Shown here one piece after another: positions 1 to 8,785 of a DNA stretch of 64,000 nt; position 1 is the first letter of the stretch, and the number at the start of each line of letters is the position of its first letter. Source of the stretch: Rhizobium album (lineage in GTDB: Bacteria; Pseudomonadota; Alphaproteobacteria; Rhizobiales; Rhizobiaceae). A program made the translations under genes and the position numbers. The DNA lies in contig NZ_QFBC01000015.1 in the NCBI RefSeq assembly GCF_003122325.1, positions 1 through 64,000 of the forward strand. Reading direction: 5' to 3'. The notes below the pieces were generated by a model. The model searched no databases and was not told where the DNA came from. It saw only the letters and a program-made list of their open reading frames with translations.

Positions 1-268
1 CGGCACGGTTGACGGCTTCGCCGCTGATCTCGGCATCCTTGGCGGACTGGCGGGCGATCTTTTCCGTCTGGGCGGCGTTGTCGGCGTTCTGCTTGATGTT
101 GGCGGCCATCTGCTCCATCGAGGCGGAAGCCTCTTCGGCCGACGCTGCCTGTTCGGTCGCACCCTGGGAGACCTGCTCGGAGGACGACGACAGTTCCTGG
201 CTGCCGGCCGAGACGTTGTCGGCGGCAGCAAGTGCGTCACCCACCACGCCGCGCAGGCGCTCGACCAT
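1..268 (-). repeat. Duplicated receptor signalling module, copy 1 (cut by window edge)
   Basis: Aligns without gaps with 2156-2423 and 4169-4436, with only scattered substitutions by eye. It covers the start of the methylation-helix and signalling region of the receptor gene. Confidence 0.9.
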
Positions 269-1369
269 GCTTTGCAACGCGATGCCGAGCGTATCCTTGT
301 CCGACAGCGGTTTCGGCGTGGCCATCAGGTCGCCATCGGCAATCTCGTTGGCGACATGGGCGGTTGCCCGCAGGTTGGTCACCATGCTGAGCATGGCCGT
401 GCCGAGCATGTCCTTGTCCGACAGCGGCTTCGGGGTGACGGCCAGATCACCCTCCGCGATCCGGTTGGCGATTTCGGCAGTGGCGCGCAGGTTGACGAGC
501 ATGTTCTGCATGGCGTGGCCGAGCGTATCCTTGTCGGACAGCGGCTTTGCTTCGGCGGCGAGATCGCCGGCGGAGATGCGATTGGCGATGCCGGCAGTCT
601 CCCGCAGGTTGCCGGTCATGACGTTGACCGTGTCCACCAGATCCTTGATTTCGTCGTTGGACCGAACGGCGATCTTCTGGTCGAGGTCGCCGATGGAGAC
701 GGCATTGGTTGCCTGGATGATCGTCCGCAGGCCGCGGTTGATACCGATCGCGATCCACAATGCGGCGCCGACCGACAGGACGAAGGCGACAGAAGCGACG
801 ATCGTCAGCAGGTTGAAGGTGGAATTGTAGGTGGCCTCGGAGGCGGCGTCGGACGCCGTGATGCTCGCTTCGGTGAGTTCCGCCAGCGCTTCCGTCATCT
901 GATCCATGCGATCGGATGCCGCGCTGCCTTCGTTCTGGTTGAGTTCGAGGGCGGCGTCACGCTGGCCTGACAGCGTCAGGTCGCGAATGCGATCGTTGAG
1001 GCTCTGATAGTCGTCCCAGAAATCACGGATTTCCGCCCATTTCGGCTTGAATTCTGCCGATGCGCTGGATTCGCCCGCCTCAAGGGCCGTGGTGAAGGAC
1101 TTGCGTTCCGCCGCAATCGTCTCCAGCGCTTTTTTCGTCCGTTCGGCAGTGGTCGCGAGCAGCAGATCGCCTTCAGCCAGTCCGAGGCCATCGAAGGAGG
1201 CCGCCAGATCGTTGGCGATGTCATCCTGATGGATCGGACCCGCCATCAGCGAATCCTTCAGGCCGTCCATCGTTTGCAGCCCCCGGATGCCGAGCAGGAC
1301 ACAGCTCACAAGGAGGACGATCAGCAGCGTGAAAGCGCCGGCCAGTTTAAGTTTGATCGTAATGCGCAT
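1..1369 (-). CDS. Methyl-accepting chemotaxis protein with tandem HAMP-like repeats (3' end outside window)
   Basis: Membrane chemoreceptor that controls CheA through CheW; ligand unknown. The ATG at 1367-1369 opens MRITIKLKLAG and a first membrane helix (about residues 8-28). A periplasmic helical sensor, a second membrane helix near residues 180-205 and a canonical HAMP follow. Then come three tandem 39-residue units (about residues 256-372), each with a GDL...KPLSDKD core, and the start of the signalling domain. Reading leaves the window after 456 residues, inside the region that is almost identical to the two receptors upstream, so the kinase-control tip is missing here. It is probably the last visible gene of the che operon. 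Seen: the reading frame, repeats and homology to the neighbours. Inferred: membership of the same transcription unit. Confidence 0.93.
   Translation of the reverse strand, partial: MRITIKLKLAGAFTLLIVLLVSCVLLGIRGLQTMDGLKDSLMAGPIHQDDIANDLAASFDGLGLAEGDLLLATTAERTKKALETIAAERKSFTTALEAGESSASAEFKPKWAEIRDFWDDYQSLNDRIRDLTLSGQRDAALELNQNEGSAASDRMDQMTEALAELTEASITASDAASEATYNSTFNLLTIVASVAFVLSVGAALWIAIGINRGLRTIIQATNAVSIGDLDQKIAVRSNDEIKDLVDTVNVMTGNLRETAGIANRISAGDLAAEAKPLSDKDTLGHAMQNMLVNLRATAEIANRIAEGDLAVTPKPLSDKDMLGTAMLSMVTNLRATAHVANEIADGDLMATPKPLSDKDTLGIALQSMVERLRGVVGDALAAADNVSAGSQELSSSSEQVSQGATEQAASAEEASASMEQMAANIKQNADNAAQTEKIARQSAKDAEISGEAVNRA
254..604 (-). repeat. Three tandem 117-bp units coding 39-residue HAMP-like repeats
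   Basis: Three units of exactly 117 bp (breaks near 254, 371, 488 and 605) encode similar 39-residue blocks of the form NLR-TA--AN-I--GDL...KPLSDKDTLG. The nucleotide copies are related but not identical, so this is an old protein-level repeat and not a microsatellite. The next receptor (1497-3293) has one such unit and the third (3492-5186) has none. Confidence 0.9.
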
Positions 1370-1454
1370 CGAAAATTTCCTTGGCTATTGCCGCTGCTCG
1401 CGGAATACGAAATGTCTGTCTGGGGATCAGGCTTGCCGATCCATTTTTTTATGG

Positions 1455-1480
1455 ACAAGCCGCCTCCCGTGGCGGCCTGT
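1455..1480 (-). terminator. Stem-loop after the middle receptor gene
   Basis: Ten-base-pair hairpin (ACAAGCCGCC / GGCGGCCTGT with one G-U pair, loop of 6) in the 127-bp gap between two receptor genes. It lies just past the stop at 1497 on the transcribed strand. There is no U-run directly after it, so it may act as an mRNA-stabilising or attenuating structure and not as a full terminator. The rest of the gap (1370-1496) shows no gene. Confidence 0.45.
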
Positions 1481-1496
1481 CCGGTTCGCTCTGCGG

Positions 1497-3293
1497 TCAG
1501 GCGCTTTCCCGGAAGGCATGGTCGTCCTGATCCGGGCCACCCTGGGCCAGATCCAGCGCAAAACCCTTGATCCTGGCCTGCTGCGCTGAAACGCTCTGAG
1601 ACGGCGCGGGTTTGTGGGGCTTGGCGACCTGCTTGATCGGGCGTGCCGCCTTCGACGCGATGCTCGCACCACGGCCATTGCTCGTCTCGACCTTGAAGAA
1701 GGCGATGGAAGTCTGCAGTTCTTCGGCCTGGGCCGCCAGTTCTTCCGAGGTCGACGACATCTGTTCGGAGGCGCCGGCATTCTGCTGCGTCACCTTGTCA
1801 AGCTGCTGGATCGCCTCGTTGATCTGCGATGCGCCGATATCCTGCTCGCGGCAGGCCGCAGTGATCTCGGCCACCAGTTCGGCGGTCTTGCGGATATCCG
1901 GCACCAGGCGTCCGAGCATGTCGCCGGCTTCCTGGGCGGCCTTGACCGTGTCGCCGGACATGGCGCTGATTTCGGCGGCGGCCGATTGCGAGCGCTCGGC
2001 GAGCTTGCGGACTTCCGAAGCGACGACGGCAAAACCCTTGCCGTGTTCGCCGGCGCGGGCGGCCTCGACGGCGGCGTTCAGGGCGAGCAGGTCGGTCTGG
2101 CGGGCGATTTCCTGGACGATGGAGATCTTCTCGGCGATGGTGCGCATGGCGCCGACGGCACGGTTGACGGCTTCGCCGCTGATCTCGGCATCCTTGGCGG
2201 ACTGGCGGGCGATCTTTTCGGTCTGGGCGGCGTTGTCGGCGTTCTGCTTGATGTTGGCGGCCATCTGCTCCATCGAGGCGGAGGCCTCTTCGGCCGACGC
2301 TGCCTGTTCGGTCGCACCTTGAGAGACCTGCTCGGAGGACGACGACAGTTCCTGGCTGCCGGCCGAGACGTTGTCGGCGGCCGACAGGGCATCACCCACC
2401 ACGCCACGCAGGCGCTCGACCATCCGTTCGAGGGCGAGGCCGAGCGTATCCTTTTCGGAGAGCGGCTTAGGGGACACCGTCAGGTCGCCGTCGGCGATCT
2501 GGTCGGCGACAGCAGCGGTGTTGCGCAGATTGCCGGTCATGACGTTGATGGTGTCGACCAGATCCTTGATCTCGTCGTTCGTCTTGATTTCGACGCGTTG
2601 ATTCAGATCGCCGATCGCCACTGCATCTGCGACCTGCCCGATTTTTCTCAGGCCGGTGCTGATTCCGAGTGCGATCCAGAAGGCGGCACCGATCGCGATA
2701 AGGAGGGCCACGCCGGACAGGCCGAGAATGAAGTTGCGGGTATTCGCGTATTGCTCGTTGGTATCGGCGTCGGCCTGTTTCATCTGACCTTTGTTCGCCG
2801 TAACGCGCGTCTCGATGAGTTCGCCGATCTTGTCCATGATCGCGCGTCCGTCGTTTGTCGCGAGACGGATGGCTTCGGTCGGGTTACCGGAGCGCATCAA
2901 GTTGCGGATCTTGTCGTCGATTGCAAATGCTTCGTCACCGAGCTGATCGACTTCCATCCAGCCCTGCTTACCGGCCTCAGTCGATGCTGCGCCAATAAGC
3001 CAATTGACGGTTTCGTCGAAAGTTTTGCGATTGCGATCGCTGGCGTCGATGTATTTTTGTGCGTCTTCCGTATTGGTTGCCGCTGCGAGGTTCATCTGCG
3101 CGCGGGCGATCCGAAGCTGGATGCTGTTGAGGTTTTGTGCGGCTTCGAGACGAGCCGCCGGACCAGCAATGACGTCGCTGATCGCATTGTTGAGCGAGTT
3201 CAGGCTCATGAGGCCGTAACCGGAGGTGCCGGCCATCATGAGAATAATGATGACGAAAGCAATCGCCAGTTTCAGTTTGATAGTGAAGCGCAT
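1497..3293 (-). CDS. Methyl-accepting chemotaxis protein with one HAMP-like repeat unit
   Basis: Transmembrane chemoreceptor, 598 residues. I chose the ATG at 3291-3293 ([10 protein letters not shown]) because both sister receptors start with the same M-R-x-T-I-K-L-K-L-A block. An upstream in-frame start at 3341 would add 16 unlikely residues before the membrane helix. Membrane helices lie at about 9-29 and 188-210 and flank a roughly 160-residue four-helix-bundle-like sensor. HAMP spans about 211-263, one 39-residue HAMP-like unit about 255-293, and the rest is signalling domain with the tip [20 protein letters not shown]. The C-terminus ends in FRESA, like the receptor at 3492, with no NWETF-type CheR tether. 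Ligand unknown. A 198-bp gap with a strong hairpin separates it from the receptor upstream. Confidence 0.96.
   Translation of the reverse strand: MRFTIKLKLAIAFVIIILMMAGTSGYGLMSLNSLNNAISDVIAGPAARLEAAQNLNSIQLRIARAQMNLAAATNTEDAQKYIDASDRNRKTFDETVNWLIGAASTEAGKQGWMEVDQLGDEAFAIDDKIRNLMRSGNPTEAIRLATNDGRAIMDKIGELIETRVTANKGQMKQADADTNEQYANTRNFILGLSGVALLIAIGAAFWIALGISTGLRKIGQVADAVAIGDLNQRVEIKTNDEIKDLVDTINVMTGNLRNTAAVADQIADGDLTVSPKPLSEKDTLGLALERMVERLRGVVGDALSAADNVSAGSQELSSSSEQVSQGATEQAASAEEASASMEQMAANIKQNADNAAQTEKIARQSAKDAEISGEAVNRAVGAMRTIAEKISIVQEIARQTDLLALNAAVEAARAGEHGKGFAVVASEVRKLAERSQSAAAEISAMSGDTVKAAQEAGDMLGRLVPDIRKTAELVAEITAACREQDIGASQINEAIQQLDKVTQQNAGASEQMSSTSEELAAQAEELQTSIAFFKVETSNGRGASIASKAARPIKQVAKPHKPAPSQSVSAQQARIKGFALDLAQGGPDQDDHAFRESA
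1694..2423 (-). repeat. Duplicated receptor signalling module, copy 2
   Basis: Almost identical over about 730 bp, without gaps at a constant offset of 2013, to 3707-4436. Even synonymous positions match. The flanking sensor halves are clearly diverged, so the similarity stops at the module border. Confidence 0.92.
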
Positions 3294-3441
3294 TGAAATC
3301 CCCAAAGTGTGTAGCGTGGCGTGTGTTCCTTGCCGGAACAAAACGGTCGTTAGAGACGTCGCAAGCGGAGCGGCACATCCACTCCTCGTTTCAGGTCAGC
3401 TTGGCGACGCCAACGCATACACACGTTGGAGTTTCTCCAGA

Positions 3442-3474
3442 TGCCCGGCCTTGCCTTCGATGGAAGGCCGGGCA
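3442..3474 (-). terminator. Strong stem-loop between receptor genes
   Basis: Perfect 11-bp inverted repeat TGCCCGGCCTT / AAGGCCGGGCA with an 11-nt loop, 18 bp beyond the stop of the receptor at 3492-5186 in its reading direction. The A/T run lies on the entry side for leftward transcription, so it is not a textbook intrinsic terminator. It may be a partial terminator or a processing hairpin. The remaining gap 3294-3491 shows no gene. Confidence 0.5.
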
Positions 3475-3491
3475 AAAAATTCGCAAAGGTG

Positions 3492-5186
3492 TCAGGCACT
3501 TTCGCGGAAGTCCTGATCGTCCTGATCAGGGCCGCCATGCGACAGGTCGAGCGCAAATCCTCTGGCGCGGGCCTGCTGGGCGGCTACCGTATTCGACGAG
3601 GCCTGCGCACGGCTTGGCTGCTGCTTGCGCGCCGGGGCGCTTGCACGGGCCGTACTCGCTGCCGGTGCCGGCTTCTGTGCCGCACGGCCCTTGGCGCTTT
3701 CGACGCGGAAGAAGGCGATGGAAGCCTGCAGTTCTTCGGCCTGGGCCGCCAGTTCTTCCGAGGTTGCCGACATCTGTTCGGAGGCGCCGGCATTCTGTTG
3801 CGTCACCTTGTCGAGCTGCTGGATCGCCTCGTTGATCTGCGATGCGCCGATATCCTGCTCGCGGCAGGCGGCGGTGATCTCGGCCACCAGTTCGGCGGTC
3901 TTGCGGATATCCGGCACCAGGCGTCCGAGCATGTCGCCGGCTTCCTGGGCGGCCTTGACCGTGTCGCCGGACATGGCGCTGATTTCGGCGGCGGCCGATT
4001 GCGAGCGCTCGGCGAGCTTGCGCACTTCCGACGCGACGACGGCAAAACCCTTGCCGTGTTCGCCGGCGCGGGCCGCCTCGACGGCGGCGTTCAGGGCGAG
4101 CAGGTCGGTCTGGCGGGCGATTTCCTGGACGATGGAGATCTTCTCGGCGATGGTGCGCATGGCGCCGACGGCGCGGTTGACGGCTTCGCCGCTGATCTCG
4201 GCATCCTTGGCGGACTGGCGGGCGATCTTTTCGGTCTGGGCGGCGTTGTCGGCGTTCTGCTTGATGTTGGCGGCCATCTGCTCCATCGAGGCGGAAGCTT
4301 CTTCGGCCGACGCTGCCTGCTCGGTCGCGCCCTGCGACACCTGTTCGGAGGACGACGACAGTTCCTGGCTGCCGGCCGAGACGTTGTCGGAGGCAGCAAG
4401 TGCGTCACCCACAACGCCGCGCAGGCGCTCGATCATCATGTTGACGTGGCCGAGCAGTTCGCCGACTTCGTCACGATTGGTGATTTCGGCCATCTTCGTC
4501 AGGTCGCCTTCGGCCACTTCGCGCACGGAGGTCACTGCGCGCTGCAGGCCCTTGCTGAGCGTCATGGAAATCCAAAGCGCGGCAGCAACCGCAATGAGGA
4601 ATGCGACGCCGGTTACCGCCAGCATGATCGTGCGCGTGCTGACGAACTGGGCTTCCGCTTCGGTATTTGCCGCATCCAGACGGCTCAGTTCGAGGGCCGC
4701 GACATCGGTGAGGACCTTGTCGATATCGTTCGTGACGGTACGCGCTGCGCCGGCGGAAAGCTGAAGTGCCGCGCTGGCATTGCCGGAACGGACGAAGTCG
4801 CGGATCTGGTCGTCATATTTGCGGAAATCGGCGGCTTGGACGCGCAACTGCGCCCAGAGTGCCTTGCCCTGTTCCGTTGCCAGCGCCTCGACCTCCGTCA
4901 GGTGGGCGTCGAACTCCTTGCGGGCCGAGTCGCCCTTGCCGACGGCGGAGGCAATTTCCTCGCCGGAGGTTGCCGTCAGCACGTTCTTCTGCTGGCGGAT
5001 CATCTGCAGCTGCTCGATATTGAGCATCTGCGATAACTGCAGGCGCTTGGCCGGCCCGTCGAGCACGTCGGACAGGCTTTGGTTGAGATTGCCGAGGCTC
5101 ATGATTCCGTAGGCGGCCGTGCCCATCAGCAGAAGGATGACGGCGGCGAAAGCCATTGCCAATTTGAGTTTGATCGTCACGCGCAT
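3492..5186 (-). CDS. Methyl-accepting chemotaxis protein (HAMP only)
   Basis: Transmembrane chemoreceptor, 564 residues. It starts at the ATG at 5184-5186 with AGAGG upstream. Membrane helices lie at about 9-29 and 190-212, with a helical periplasmic sensor between them unlike those of the sisters. One HAMP follows (about 213-262, core VAEGDL), leading directly into the signalling domain with no extra 39-residue unit. The signalling domain is almost identical to that of the receptor at 1497 and carries the tip [20 protein letters not shown] and ends in FRESA. The last part, about 515-550, is an Ala/Pro/Gln/Ser-rich linker. It lies only 28 bp downstream of cheW, so it is very likely cotranscribed with cheY-cheA-cheW. 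Ligand unknown. Confidence 0.96.
   Translation of the reverse strand: MRVTIKLKLAMAFAAVILLLMGTAAYGIMSLGNLNQSLSDVLDGPAKRLQLSQMLNIEQLQMIRQQKNVLTATSGEEIASAVGKGDSARKEFDAHLTEVEALATEQGKALWAQLRVQAADFRKYDDQIRDFVRSGNASAALQLSAGAARTVTNDIDKVLTDVAALELSRLDAANTEAEAQFVSTRTIMLAVTGVAFLIAVAAALWISMTLSKGLQRAVTSVREVAEGDLTKMAEITNRDEVGELLGHVNMMIERLRGVVGDALAASDNVSAGSQELSSSSEQVSQGATEQAASAEEASASMEQMAANIKQNADNAAQTEKIARQSAKDAEISGEAVNRAVGAMRTIAEKISIVQEIARQTDLLALNAAVEAARAGEHGKGFAVVASEVRKLAERSQSAAAEISAMSGDTVKAAQEAGDMLGRLVPDIRKTAELVAEITAACREQDIGASQINEAIQQLDKVTQQNAGASEQMSATSEELAAQAEELQASIAFFRVESAKGRAAQKPAPAASTARASAPARKQQPSRAQASSNTVAAQQARARGFALDLSHGGPDQDDQDFRESA
3707..4436 (-). repeat. Duplicated receptor signalling module, copy 3
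   Basis: Partner of 1694-2423 and of the partial copy at 1-268. The match is gapless and near identical at DNA level and ends abruptly toward the sensor-coding part, which looks like recent duplication or gene conversion. Confidence 0.92.
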
Positions 5187-5214
5187 GCTGTAACCTCTTA
5201 TTTTTGCGACACAG

Positions 5215-5706
5215 TCAGCTGTCGTGGGATGTCGAGAAAATTGCTTGCAAGTTTGGAAGGATGATGAAGTCGCTACCGCGCTTCACCAGGCAGGAAATAA
5301 AGTCCGGCCGCCATTTCATGCCGACGCTCGGAGGCAGTTCGCTCGACGTCTTGGCCAGCGTCGTGACCTCGTTGACCTTGTCGGTGCGGATGCCGATCAG
5401 CGTCGCTTCGCCTTCGATGTCGAATTCGATGACGATGATGCGGCTGTCGATCGTCTGCTTGGTGGCCTCCATGCCGAAGGCAAGCCGGATATCGGCCAGC
5501 GGGATCACCCGCCCGCGAAAATTCAGGACGCTGCCGACGAAGGCCTTGGCGCCGGGAACAACGGTTTCCGGCAGCAGGTCGAGGATTTCGCGAACCCTGA
5601 CGGCTTCGAGCGCAAAGGTTTCTCCGGCGATGTCGAAGGTCAGGACTTCCAGTTCCTCGCCTTCGCTCCAGACGGTTTCGGATACTTTTCTAAGGGCCTG
5701 GCTCAT
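5215..5706 (-). CDS. cheW: Chemotaxis coupling protein CheW
   Basis: Scaffold protein that links chemoreceptor tips to the CheA kinase in cytoplasmic arrays. The 163-residue product is a single CheW domain with the usual hallmarks: [15 protein letters not shown] at the start, VREILDL, a central [13 protein letters not shown] strand, and VDKV-like VNEVTTL near 120. The length is normal. The start codon overlaps the cheA stop by 4 nt (5703-5706), a translational-coupling arrangement, and the receptor gene follows 28 bp later. Family assignment is firm; which receptors it serves is inferred from the operon. Confidence 0.97.
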   Translation of the reverse strand: MSQALRKVSETVWSEGEELEVLTFDIAGETFALEAVRVREILDLLPETVVPGAKAFVGSVLNFRGRVIPLADIRLAFGMEATKQTIDSRIIVIEFDIEGEATLIGIRTDKVNEVTTLAKTSSELPPSVGMKWRPDFISCLVKRGSDFIILPNLQAIFSTSHDS

Positions 5707-7742
5707 CCTGCTATACGCATCTGCGCCTCCTGCTGCTGTCCGGCCGCCACGAGATGGACGACATCGAGAATGAGGGCGACGCTGCCATCGCCGAGGATGG
5801 TCGCACCCGAGAACGTCGCGACGTCATGGTGCAGTTTGGACATGGACTTGATGACCGTCTGGTGGTCGCCGATGATCTGGTCGACGACGAGGCCCACCCG
5901 TTCCGAACCGGTGGAGATGACCACGACCTTCTGGTAGGGGTCGGGTTTCGTGCCGGTGTGGAAGAGGTCGCGCAGGCGGATGAACGGAACCAGGCTGTCG
6001 CGCAGCGAGATGAACGACCGGCCGCGCGAGCGCAGGTCTTCCTCGAGCGACAGTTCGAGGCATTCCTCGACCGCCGAAAGCGGAATGACGTAGCGTCCGC
6101 CGCCGACGCGCACCAGCAGGCCCTCGATGATTGCAAGCGTGAGCGGGATGCGCAGCGAGATTTCCGACCCCTCGCCGGGGAAGCTGGCGACTTCGATGGT
6201 GCCACGCAGCGCATCGATGGTGCGCTTGACGACATCCATGCCGACGCCACGGCCGGAGAGGTTGGTGACGGTCTGCGCCGTGGAAAAGCCCGGCTGGAAG
6301 ATGAGCTGGAAGATTTCCTGGTCCGTCAGAGCCGCATTCGGCTGGATCAGCCCGGAGGATTCCGCCTTGGCGCGAACCCGGTCGCGGTCGATGCCGCGGC
6401 CGTCATCCTTGATGGTGATGATGACTTCGCCGCTGGCCTGGCGGGCCGACAGGATGACCTTTCCGGCCTCCTGCTTGCCGGCGGCACGCCGCATCTCGGG
6501 CGTTTCCAGCCCGTGGTCGACCGAGTTGCGGACGAGATGGACGAGCGGATCGGCAAGCCGTTCGATCACGGTCTTGTCGACCTCGGTGGTTTCGCCTTCG
6601 GTGATCAGTTCGATCACCTTGCCGGTTTCTCGGGCGAGATCGTGGACGAGACGGCGGAAGCGCCCGAACAGCGTGGCGACCGGCACCATGCGCAGTACCA
6701 TCATCGTATCGCGCAACTCGCCGGACAGGCGCTCGATGTCTTCGGAGACGGCGCGCAACTGGATATCGGCGTTGCGGCCGGCCAGCTGGCGCAGGCGCGA
6801 CTGGGCGATGACCAGCTCGCCGACGCGGTCCATCAGTTCGTCGAGACGTTCCGCCGGCACGCGCACGCTTTCGGCGGCGCGGTTCTGCTTCGGATCGGCC
6901 GCAGAGGCCGCGGCTGCGCTTGTGTCACGAACGGCCGGGACGGACGCGGTTTCCTGTACAACCGGCTTCGGGGCCTCGACGACAGGAGCTGCGGCAGCGG
7001 GGGCTGCGGCTTTTTGCGGAGCGGGAGCAGGGGCCGGAGCGGCCGCCTTGCCGGCGTCGATCGCGGTGATCTCGATCTGCATTTCGTCCATGACGAAGAT
7101 GAAGACATCCTCGATCATCGATTTCGGCTGCGCCGTGGTGACCTCGACGTGCCAGGAAATGTAAAGGTCGGACGGCGTCAGCGCATCGAGCGCCGGGATG
7201 TCCGAAAGGTCGGCCCTGATCTTGCAGGGACCGAGATCGCGCAGTTCGTCCAGCAGGCCGAGCGGATTGGTGCCGTTGGCCATGGCGTTGCGCGGCAGGC
7301 CGAAGCGGATGCGCCAGAGCGTTTCTTTCGGGCCGGAAGCCTTTGCGGGTGCTGCGCCGGCCTTGTCGAGGGCCTCGACCGCGCGGTGCAGGTCGGCGAG
7401 CAGCCGGGTGCTGACCGCATCGTGCTCGGCATTCGGGTTTTCCACCAGGGCGCGCATATGGTCCCTGGCTTCCAGCACGACGGAGATCAGCTCTTCCGTT
7501 GCCGTCACTTCTCCCTTGCGGACGCGGTCGAACGCCGTTTCGCAATGATGGGTGAAGGCTGCCAGCGCGTCGAAACCGAACATCGCGCCCGAACCCTTCA
7601 ACGTGTGAAGGCCGCGGAACACGGCGTCGATCTGGTCCTTGTTGGTCAGGTCGTAGGTCAGATCGAGAAGGCCGGTCTCGATCTGCTCCAGCAGTTCGGC
7701 GGCTTCGGTCTTGAAGACCTGTATCGGGTCGGGAAAACTCAT
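5703..7742 (-). CDS. cheA: Chemotaxis histidine kinase CheA
   Basis: Cytoplasmic kinase that phosphorylates CheY under receptor control. Domains in order over 679 residues: an N-terminal Hpt domain with phospho-accepting His46 in GLHTLKGSGAMFG; a P2-like region at about 135-230; an Ala/Pro-rich linker at about 233-280; the dimerisation helices; the HATPase domain with N-box HLVRNSVDHGLE, G1 DDGRGI and G2 GRGVGMDV; and a C-terminal CheW-like domain. All catalytic boxes are intact. It overlaps cheY by 4 nt on one side and cheW by 4 nt on the other. No cheR, cheB or cheD lies between or upstream of these genes in the window, so adaptation enzymes, if present, are encoded elsewhere or left of the window. 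Confidence 0.97.
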   Translation of the reverse strand: MSFPDPIQVFKTEAAELLEQIETGLLDLTYDLTNKDQIDAVFRGLHTLKGSGAMFGFDALAAFTHHCETAFDRVRKGEVTATEELISVVLEARDHMRALVENPNAEHDAVSTRLLADLHRAVEALDKAGAAPAKASGPKETLWRIRFGLPRNAMANGTNPLGLLDELRDLGPCKIRADLSDIPALDALTPSDLYISWHVEVTTAQPKSMIEDVFIFVMDEMQIEITAIDAGKAAAPAPAPAPQKAAAPAAAAPVVEAPKPVVQETASVPAVRDTSAAAASAADPKQNRAAESVRVPAERLDELMDRVGELVIAQSRLRQLAGRNADIQLRAVSEDIERLSGELRDTMMVLRMVPVATLFGRFRRLVHDLARETGKVIELITEGETTEVDKTVIERLADPLVHLVRNSVDHGLETPEMRRAAGKQEAGKVILSARQASGEVIITIKDDGRGIDRDRVRAKAESSGLIQPNAALTDQEIFQLIFQPGFSTAQTVTNLSGRGVGMDVVKRTIDALRGTIEVASFPGEGSEISLRIPLTLAIIEGLLVRVGGGRYVIPLSAVEECLELSLEEDLRSRGRSFISLRDSLVPFIRLRDLFHTGTKPDPYQKVVVISTGSERVGLVVDQIIGDHQTVIKSMSKLHHDVATFSGATILGDGSVALILDVVHLVAAGQQQEAQMRIAG

Positions 7743-8107
7743 CTGCCGAGGACCTTCTTGACGATCTTGACGAGGTTTTCCGGGTCGAACGGCTTGGTGA
7801 GCCAGCCCGTCGCACCGGCAGCTTTGGCGCGCGCCTTGAGGTCGGCGTCGGATTCGGTGGTGAGGAAGATGATCGGGATGCCGGTCTGGCTCGGGATCTT
7901 GCGCAGCGATTCGATCATCGTCAGGCCGTCCATGATCGGCATGTTGAGATCGGTGACGATGAGGTCGAACTGCTCGGCCTGCGCCTTGTCCATGCCCTCC
8001 TGGCCGTTGACGGCTTCGGAAACGGCATAACCCGCGTTGGAAAGCGCAACGCGGGTTGTCAAACGGATGCTCGCGGAGTCATCGACGGTCAGAATACGGG
8101 CACTCAT
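7739..8107 (-). CDS. cheY: Chemotaxis response regulator CheY
   Basis: Single-domain receiver of 122 residues phosphorylated by CheA; it normally carries the signal to the flagellar motor. Key residues are present: the acidic pocket VDDS at about 8-11, phospho-acceptor Asp53 in VTDLNMP, the switch Thr in FLTTES and Lys in LTKPFD. There is no output domain. The start codon directly follows the STAS gene stop (8108) and its stop overlaps cheA by 4 nt, so the order STAS-cheY-cheA-cheW is one operon. Whether it acts on the motor or on a different output cannot be read from sequence. Confidence 0.95.
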   Translation of the reverse strand: MSARILTVDDSASIRLTTRVALSNAGYAVSEAVNGQEGMDKAQAEQFDLIVTDLNMPIMDGLTMIESLRKIPSQTGIPIIFLTTESDADLKARAKAAGATGWLTKPFDPENLVKIVKKVLGR

Positions 8108-8434
8108 TTACATTTCCTCGCGGTGTAGCCAGAACCTTGCGTCTTCCGGCGTGATTTCATCCAAGAATCCGGCGCGCTTCAACGTCTCGAGAACGACGCC
8201 ATCGGCGGGCGACGAAAGCTTCACCGTCTTTCCTGCCGATTGTGCGTAAACCCGGGCCGACTCGATCATCTGAAGAAAGCTGAGATCGACATCGTTGCAA
8301 TCAGACAAGTCGATCTCGACCGCTTGTGCTTCGAGAAGCGAAGCAAGAACGGCAGTATGCGTTTCGGCTATATTTCGAATATTTGCCCTGGCCGGGATAT
8401 CGATCTTGATATTCGCTTCTTTAGCTTGCGTCAT
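8108..8434 (-). CDS. STAS-domain protein at the head of the che operon
   Basis: Small cytoplasmic protein of 108 residues with a STAS fold of the SpoIIAA/MlaB type: strand AVEIDLSDCNDVDLSFLQMI, then helix and a second beta-alpha repeat ending FWLHREEM. The usual phosphorylatable Ser/Thr after the second strand seems to fall in the DVDLSFLQ segment. I prefer the ATG at 8432-8434 (MTQAKEANIKIDIP); the longer in-frame start at 8500 adds a basic stretch unlike the family and reaches into the AT-rich control region. It is the first gene of the leftward operon, with its stop adjacent to the cheY start. STAS proteins are known elsewhere as anti-sigma antagonists or receptor-array modulators. A role in this array is inference from position. 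Confidence 0.85.
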   Translation of the reverse strand: MTQAKEANIKIDIPARANIRNIAETHTAVLASLLEAQAVEIDLSDCNDVDLSFLQMIESARVYAQSAGKTVKLSSPADGVVLETLKRAGFLDEITPEDARFWLHREEM

Positions 8435-8785
8435 TCCGATCCCCGAGAGCAGTGAGAGCGCTACAAATCGCCTATAATGGTTCCATCGCATCCTTAACAA
8501 AGGGTAAAAAGGGCGGGCTAGATCTGCGGTTCTTAAGGAAAAGTTGCTACAAATTATTACAGGTTATTTCTTGTCTAGCGTATAAAAATAGTAAAAATTC
8601 TCGTTTTCAAGAAAAGGTGGAATTTTGCGGATTTTATTTAACGGCTGTTAAAGTTAACGGGCGAATGGTGCCCGAAATGACCATATTTACGCAGTTTTTA
8701 GCCAAAAACTTCGCTCTGATTTACCAGATTTTTCCCGGTCGAAGCTAGGTTAAAGTCATTCAAGCAATTATGCGAAGGTATAGCC
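8435..8785. promoter_or_regulatory. AT-rich divergent control region between che operon and receptor-like gene
   Basis: A 351-bp gene-free stretch, clearly richer in A/T than its surroundings from about 8500 to 8760. It separates the leftward STAS-che operon from the rightward receptor-like gene, so it must hold both promoters. A small hairpin CGGGC-N7-GCCCG lies at 8658-8674, next to GTTAAAGTTAAC-like repeats around 8646-8658. No known operator was recognised. Confidence 0.6.

Noticed and set aside
254-604. Possible minisatellite or CRISPR-like array from the exact 117-bp period
   Set aside because: Units are diverged at DNA level, have no spacer/repeat split, and are in frame with a conserved 39-residue protein repeat of a receptor.
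3426-5036. Long rightward open frames antisense to the chemoreceptor genes
   Set aside because: Gly/Leu/Arg-rich shadow translations of a GC-rich coding strand, no ribosome sites and no known domains; the receptors on the other strand are unambiguous.
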